A DNA stretch of 10,041 bases from Bacteroidota bacterium. GTDB taxonomy: Bacteria > Bacteroidota > Bacteroidia > Flavobacteriales_D > Crocinitomicaceae. The DNA lies in assembly GCA_024280195.1 (NCBI GenBank), contig JAJRQP010000258.1, forward strand, positions 1 through 10,041, in the 5' to 3' direction. The translations under genes and the position numbers were made by a program. Shown one piece after another: positions 6,494 through 10,041 of this stretch (within the stretch, counting starts at the first letter, position 1; each line of letters begins with the position of its first letter). Under the pieces are notes generated by a model. It did not search any database, was not told where the DNA came from, and worked only from the letters and a program-made list of their open reading frames with translations.

Positions 6494-6533
6494 GGAGTAT
6501 TAGAGTTTTGGAACATTGGAGTTTTAGAATTAA
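6494..6533. repeat. Degenerate 8-bp tandem repeat between uppP and truB
   Basis: Forty bases split cleanly into five consecutive octamers with consensus (G/A)GAGTTTT: GGAGTATT, AGAGTTTT, GGAACATT, GGAGTTTT and AGAATTAA. They fill nearly the whole 50-bp spacer. No promoter or stem-loop is seen in it. The repeat period is direct observation; any function is unknown. Confidence 0.6.
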
Positions 6534-6537
6534 AATG

Positions 6538-7332
6538 TTACTTAAACACTGCCCAACCGATGGCAATGATTCCGACGGCGAAGCAATAATAAGAGAAGTA
6601 AGATAATTTACTTTTCTTTACGAGGGCAATCATCCATGTGCAGGCTATAATTCCTGTGATAAACGCGGCGATAAACCCAATGCTAATTGCGCTCATAGAA
6701 ACCCCTTCTGTTGTAAAATCATCGCTCATTAAGTCTTTTGCCATTTTTCCAAAAATCAATGGGACTACCATTAAGAAAGAAAACCGGGCAGCTTTTGATC
6801 GGTCAACACCTAGAAGAACAGAAGTTCCGATTGTTGCACCTGAACGAGAAATTCCTGGTAGAATGGCAATTGCTTGAGCAATTCCAATTACGATTGAGTT
6901 AGAAACGCTTACTTTTTTATTGGTGTTTTCTGCTTTATCAGCCAAAAACAATAATAGACCTGTAACGATTAGCATCACTCCCACCAATAAAATTTGTCCA
7001 TTGAAAAAACCTTCAATGACATCGTCAAATAGAAGCCCAACAATTGCTGCTGGAATCATAGATAATACAATTTTCAACGCAAACATGAATTCTTCATTCA
7101 TTTTGAACTGAAACAAACCTTTGATAATTTCGAGAATGTCTTTTCTAAAAACAACGACGGTACTCAATGCCGTTGCAAAGTGAAGAACAACTGTCATCAT
7201 CATACTAGATTCTCCTGAAAGTTCTTGCCCTTGAATGGCTTTTACCAATTCTAAATGTCCACTACTACTTACCGGAAGAAATTCCGTAAGCCCCTGAATA
7301 ATACCAAGAATTAATGCTTCGAGAAAACTCAT
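6538..7332 (-). CDS. uppP: Undecaprenyl-diphosphate phosphatase
   Basis: An integral membrane phosphatase (BacA/UppP family) that dephosphorylates undecaprenyl pyrophosphate to the monophosphate, recycling the lipid carrier for peptidoglycan and surface polysaccharide; overexpression of the family gives bacitracin resistance. The 264-residue length is normal. The active-site motifs are clear: QGLTEFLPVSSSGHLEL (13-29), containing the catalytic Glu17, and PGISRSGATIG (159-169) with Arg163. Gln13 stands where E. coli has the first Glu of its ExxxE pair, a substitution also found in other members. About seven or eight hydrophobic helices are visible. The start is 5 nt after the stop of the DUF3098 gene, so the two are very probably co-transcribed. 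Confidence 0.96.
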   Translation of the reverse strand: MSFLEALILGIIQGLTEFLPVSSSGHLELVKAIQGQELSGESSMMMTVVLHFATALSTVVVFRKDILEIIKGLFQFKMNEEFMFALKIVLSMIPAAIVGLLFDDVIEGFFNGQILLVGVMLIVTGLLLFLADKAENTNKKVSVSNSIVIGIAQAIAILPGISRSGATIGTSVLLGVDRSKAARFSFLMVVPLIFGKMAKDLMSDDFTTEGVSMSAISIGFIAAFITGIIACTWMIALVKKSKLSYFSYYCFAVGIIAIGWAVFK

Positions 7333-7337
7333 GCGGT

Positions 7338-7670
7338 TTATTTAGTTGCTTTAGGCTTTTTCATAATTGCGTAAATGATAATCGCAAAACCTGCAACGAT
7401 GAGCATAGGAGCAATTGTAATTCGCATCGTGCTGAACATTTCTCCATCAAACTCATTGGGATCTTCGTTGGCACCACCAATCATTAGTATATAACCTAAT
7501 ACATTAACAGCAAGGCCGATAAGTAGAAGTTTATAATTATCCTTATTAAAGGAAAAAGGTGCGGTTTTATTGTATTCTTTTAAAGAAACATTCCCTGTGT
7601 TTGATATTGACACATCATCCAATAAGTCTGCTTTATTTGACTTTCTTTCTACTGCTTTCTTTTCACTCAT
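7338..7670 (-). CDS. DUF3098 family small membrane protein
   Basis: A 110-residue protein with a hydrophilic N-terminal third (1-40) and two predicted membrane helices (about 47-66 and 84-103), ending in a basic tail (KKPKATK). The segments FSFNKDNYKLLLIG, GGANEDPNEF and TMRITIAPMLIVAGF match what I know of the Bacteroidota DUF3098 family, which is usually encoded between ftsX and uppP, exactly as here. Function is unknown. It follows ftsX by 9 nt and precedes uppP by 5 nt. The tight linkage suggests, without proving, a role at the envelope with cell division or lipid-carrier recycling. Confidence 0.85.
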   Translation of the reverse strand: MSEKKAVERKSNKADLLDDVSISNTGNVSLKEYNKTAPFSFNKDNYKLLLIGLAVNVLGYILMIGGANEDPNEFDGEMFSTMRITIAPMLIVAGFAIIIYAIMKKPKATK

Positions 7671-7679
7671 GATGCGAAT

Positions 7680-8570
7680 TTAATATAAATCATCCAATTT
7701 AAGACGCAAATATTTGTTAAGAGCGAACCAAGTGGAAATAAACGTGATGATAACTCCAAAGAGAATCAAGCATACAACTAGTAAAATGAAGTTTTGAAAA
7801 CCAAAACTTATTTCTATTGCACTGATCATATTATTCATTGCATAGAACAATCCAAATAACAAAGCGATGGCAATAACACCACTGACAATACCTATTCCGA
7901 TTGCTTGCCATAAGAATGGTTTACGAATGTAACTGGACTTTGCCCCCACTAATTGCATGGTCTTAATGGAGAATCTTTTAGAATATAGCGCCAACCGTAT
8001 TGTATTGTTAATCAATGCGAAAGCAACTAAAATAAGCAATAAAGCCACTGCTCCGAAAAGAAAAATAAATTGTTTAAATCCAAGGTTGACCTTTTGAACA
8101 CTTGCTTCATCGTAACTGACTTCGTCAAGTTGATCTCCATATACAGAAAGTAAAGTGTCTTTAATTCCCTGCATACCCTCTAAAGTTGCAAACTGAGCTT
8201 TCGGTCTAAAACCAACGGTTGGAGGCAATGGATTCTCCCCCTCAAAAATGGCTAAAATATTGTCTGCATTTTGATCTTCTCCTGTAAATTCTTCGATGGC
8301 TCTTTCTGGAGAAACAAAAAACACATCATTGAACTGATGCCATGTTTTCAATTCTTGCTCCACTTGTTTAATATCTGAAGAATTCATGCTTGGCACAAAA
8401 AACAAGTCACCTTGCAAACTTTCTTTTGCTTGTTTTTGCACATTGTCCAAGCCGAAAAAACCACCCATAACAATTCCAATCATGAACAGGACCAAAGAAA
8501 TTCCAATGATGGTTGAAATGTAACTCGATTTTACTCCGCGTTTATTTAATTTATCGACATTTTTACTCAT
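7680..8570 (-). CDS. ftsX: Cell division protein FtsX (permease-like)
   Basis: FtsX is the membrane partner of the FtsE ATPase; in well-studied bacteria the pair controls peptidoglycan hydrolases at the septum. The 296-residue protein has the expected plan: a cytoplasmic N-terminus, helix one (18-40), a large extracytoplasmic domain (41-167, with LFFVP and FRPKAQF segments), then three helices (about 168-190, 219-244 and 260-284). After helix two comes the family signature INNTIRLALYSKRFSIKTMQLVGA (187-210). The ATG at 8570 is a good start, and no closer start is needed. No ftsE is adjacent; in Bacteroidota it is commonly elsewhere. It is the first gene of the minus-strand cluster, facing fhs; a weak TACCTTCA (8582-8575) is the only promoter-like string just before it. 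Confidence 0.95.
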   Translation of the reverse strand: MSKNVDKLNKRGVKSSYISTIIGISLVLFMIGIVMGGFFGLDNVQKQAKESLQGDLFFVPSMNSSDIKQVEQELKTWHQFNDVFFVSPERAIEEFTGEDQNADNILAIFEGENPLPPTVGFRPKAQFATLEGMQGIKDTLLSVYGDQLDEVSYDEASVQKVNLGFKQFIFLFGAVALLLILVAFALINNTIRLALYSKRFSIKTMQLVGAKSSYIRKPFLWQAIGIGIVSGVIAIALLFGLFYAMNNMISAIEISFGFQNFILLVVCLILFGVIITFISTWFALNKYLRLKLDDLY

Positions 8571-8660
8571 TCTGTGAAGGTAGATAATAAGTCGAGTGAT
8601 AAAATGAGAATGAGGGGAAGTTTTGAAAGCCTGTGTGTGAATAATTTGTTTTCAAACAAT

Positions 8661-8694
8661 CCTCCCCCTTAATCCCCCTCCAAAGGGGGAAACC
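8661..8694. repeat. C/G-rich inverted-repeat element between ftsX and fhs
   Basis: In an otherwise A/T-rich spacer, 34 bases hold two C5 runs (8664-8668 and 8674-8678) followed by a G5 run (8685-8689). The G run can pair with either C run: CCCCCTT (8664-8670) with AAGGGGG (8683-8689), or CCCCCT (8674-8679) with AGGGGG (8684-8689) across a 4-nt loop. From memory, closely similar strings are common in intergenic DNA of Bacteroidota, so I read this as one copy of a dispersed palindromic repeat; copy number in this genome cannot be seen here. Confidence 0.6.
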
Positions 8695-8806
8695 GCACAT
8701 ACTGAATTCACTCTGAAAAACTGAAATGAAAATAGATAGAAATCCTATCCTTACTATTTTGAGCACCACCCTTGAAAGAAGATCTAACTTCTTTTTCCCT
8801 TCAAAA

Positions 8807-8837
8807 TAAATCGATTTAAAAAATCAACCGTATATTG
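8807..8837 (+). promoter_or_regulatory. Candidate fhs promoter region with 12-bp palindrome
   Basis: TAAATCGATTTA (8807-8818) is a perfect 12-bp palindrome, followed 12 bp later by TATATTGT (8831-8838), an imperfect match to the -7 consensus TAnnTTTG, about 20 bp before the fhs ATG. No TTTG is seen at the -33 position. The palindrome could be an operator, or chance in A/T-rich DNA. Weak call. Confidence 0.3.
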
Positions 8838-8857
8838 TCAAAGCAAAAAATTAAACC

Positions 8858-10041
8858 ATGGGAGAATTTAAATCAGACATCGAAATTGCACAGGCTGCAA
8901 CAATGCGACATATAAAAACGATTGCAGAAAAATTAAACATCGTAGAGGACGACCTAGAATTGTACGGGAAATATAAAGCAAAACTTCCTCTTTCGTTAAT
9001 TAATGAATCTGAGATAAAGAAGAATCATTTAGTTTTAGTGACGGCGTTAACACCAACTCCTGCTGGAGAGGGGAAAACAACAACTTCAATTGGTTTGACT
9101 GAAGGGATGAATAAAATTGGTAAGAAAACAACGGTTGTTCTTCGTGAACCTTCTTTAGGCCCTGTCTTCGGAATCAAAGGAGGAGCCGCTGGTGGTGGTT
9201 ATTCTCAAGTACTACCAATGGAGGACATCAATCTTCATTTTACAGGTGACTTTTCTGCGATAGAAAAAGCGAACAACTTACTTTCTGCACTTTTAGATAA
9301 CAACCTGCAAAGTAAGACGAAGAATTTAGGTATAGACCCAAGAACCGTAGGTTGGAAAAGAGTCATGGACATGAACGATCGAGCATTGCGTGATATCACC
9401 ATTGGATTAGGTGGTGTTTTTAACGGTGTTCCTCGTCAAGATGGGTTTAACATTACTCCTGCTTCAGAGGTAATGGCAATTCTTTGTATGACAGAGAATT
9501 TTGAAGATTTAAAAACTCGATTAGGGAATATTTATGTCGGAATGACTTACGATAAAAAACCTATTTATGCACGTGATTTAAAAGCCGAGAATGCAATGGC
9601 TATCTTGTTGAAAGATGCAGTACAACCTAATTTAGTTCAAACAATGGAAGGGAATCCTGCAATTATTCACGGTGGACCATTTGCCAACATTGCACAAGGA
9701 ACCAATACTATTCTTGCCACTAAAATGGGACTTTCTCTTTCTGATTATGTAATAACAGAAGCAGGATTTGGTGCCGATTTAGGTGCTGAGAAATTTTTAG
9801 ATATTAAATGCGTTTCAGGAGGATTGAAACCTGAGACCGTTGTGTTAGTTGCAACAATTAGAGCATTGCGTCACCATGGTGGGGCAAAGAAGGAAGAATA
9901 CAATACGGCAAGTGTTGAAAGAGTAACGAAAGGAATTGTGAACTTAGAAAAGCACATTGAGAACATTCAAAAATTTGGATTGAATCCGGTTGTTGCCATT
10001 AATGCATTTCCAACAGACACTGCTGAAGAAGTAAAAGTAAT
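8858..10041 (+). CDS. fhs: Formate-tetrahydrofolate ligase (partial, C-terminus off window)
   Basis: Fhs joins formate to tetrahydrofolate using ATP, giving 10-formyltetrahydrofolate for purine and other one-carbon synthesis; it is cytosolic. The window holds 394 codons of a protein that is usually about 555-560 residues; the frame is open at the right edge. Motifs in order: TALTPTPAGEGKTTTSIGL (62-80) with the P-loop-like nucleotide site, REPSLGPVFGIKGGAAGGG (96-114), HFTGDFSAI (127-135), PRQDGFNITPASEVMAILC (192-210), HGGPFANIAQGTN (271-283) and EAGFGADLGAEKF (301-313). The clostridial enzyme has His-Gly-Cys-Asn-Ser where this reads Gln-Gly-Thr-Asn-Thr. The ATG at 8858 gives the normal family N-terminus. 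It is divergent from ftsX, with no apparent functional link to it. Confidence 0.97.
   Translation, partial: MGEFKSDIEIAQAATMRHIKTIAEKLNIVEDDLELYGKYKAKLPLSLINESEIKKNHLVLVTALTPTPAGEGKTTTSIGLTEGMNKIGKKTTVVLREPSLGPVFGIKGGAAGGGYSQVLPMEDINLHFTGDFSAIEKANNLLSALLDNNLQSKTKNLGIDPRTVGWKRVMDMNDRALRDITIGLGGVFNGVPRQDGFNITPASEVMAILCMTENFEDLKTRLGNIYVGMTYDKKPIYARDLKAENAMAILLKDAVQPNLVQTMEGNPAIIHGGPFANIAQGTNTILATKMGLSLSDYVITEAGFGADLGAEKFLDIKCVSGGLKPETVVLVATIRALRHHGGAKKEEYNTASVERVTKGIVNLEKHIENIQKFGLNPVVAINAFPTDTAEEVKV

Noticed and set aside
8646..8659. TTGTTT / AAACAA inverted repeat beside the C/G-rich element
   Set aside because: Six A/T-rich pairs around a 2-nt centre are expected by chance here; no promoter or gene end is tied to it.
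8563..8769. 68-codon minus-strand reading frame overlapping the ftsX start
   Set aside because: It runs through the C/G-rich repeat and A/T-rich spacer, has no recognisable domain or family-like composition, and overlaps the well-supported ftsX start. It is best read as chance.
8775..8794. AAAGAAG / CTTCTTT inverted repeat with a 6-nt loop, considered as a terminator
   Set aside because: The stem is weak and A/T-rich, is not followed by a proper U run on either strand, and no gene ends nearby in a direction that would use it.
8571..8857. Possible riboswitch or small RNA in the ftsX-fhs spacer
   Set aside because: No conserved riboswitch core, paired-domain architecture or promoter-terminator pair can be recognised; the likely fhs leader is too short for a known folate or purine riboswitch.
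1..10041. Mobile elements, CRISPR arrays, defence or toxin-antitoxin systems, tRNA or rRNA genes
   Set aside because: Both strands were examined for transposase-like proteins, terminal inverted repeats, regularly spaced repeats and cloverleaf-like sequences, and none was seen. The region is conserved core genome.

Overview
The window looks like a chromosomal segment of an aerobic member of the Bacteroidota, most likely a Flavobacteriales-type organism. The evidence is low-GC sequence, no obvious Shine-Dalgarno sequences before the starts, two good TAnnTTTG -7 promoter elements, and the gene order ftsX-DUF3098-uppP-truB-queA followed by a heme O synthase/cytochrome oxidase cluster with two CoxIII paralogues. 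Genus cannot be fixed from the sequence alone.

Layout: almost everything reads on the minus strand. From right to left, 8570 to 5792 carries ftsX, a DUF3098 membrane protein, uppP and truB, the first three almost touching. queA (5689-4631) has its own promoter and ends at a strong intrinsic terminator (4571-4606). Just past that is a new promoter (4527-4560) for a respiratory operon: ctaB (heme O synthase), two cytochrome oxidase subunit III genes, a subunit IV gene, an SCO-like membrane thioredoxin-fold protein, and an SCO1/SenC lipoprotein that runs off the left edge. Gaps inside this operon are 24 nt or less, with one 4-nt overlap. On the right, divergent from ftsX across a 287-bp intergenic region, is fhs (formate-tetrahydrofolate ligase, plus strand), cut by the right edge.

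How the genes work together: the ctaB cluster makes the heme precursor, structural subunits and probable copper/thiol assembly factors of a heme-copper terminal oxidase. The right-hand cluster combines cell division and peptidoglycan hydrolase control (FtsX), recycling of the undecaprenyl phosphate carrier (UppP) and tRNA modification (TruB, QueA). Fhs feeds one-carbon metabolism.

The content is core genome. I see no mobile element, CRISPR array, defence system or RNA gene. The most unusual features are large hydrophilic insertions in both CoxIII proteins, at the same predicted periplasmic loop, each built from internal repeats with a 56- or 57-residue period. Also notable are an SCO-like protein that keeps the CxxxC pair but seems to lack the copper-ligand histidine, an 18-bp perfect palindrome at the queA promoter, short tandem microrepeats on both sides of truB, and a C/G-rich repeat-like element between ftsX and fhs.
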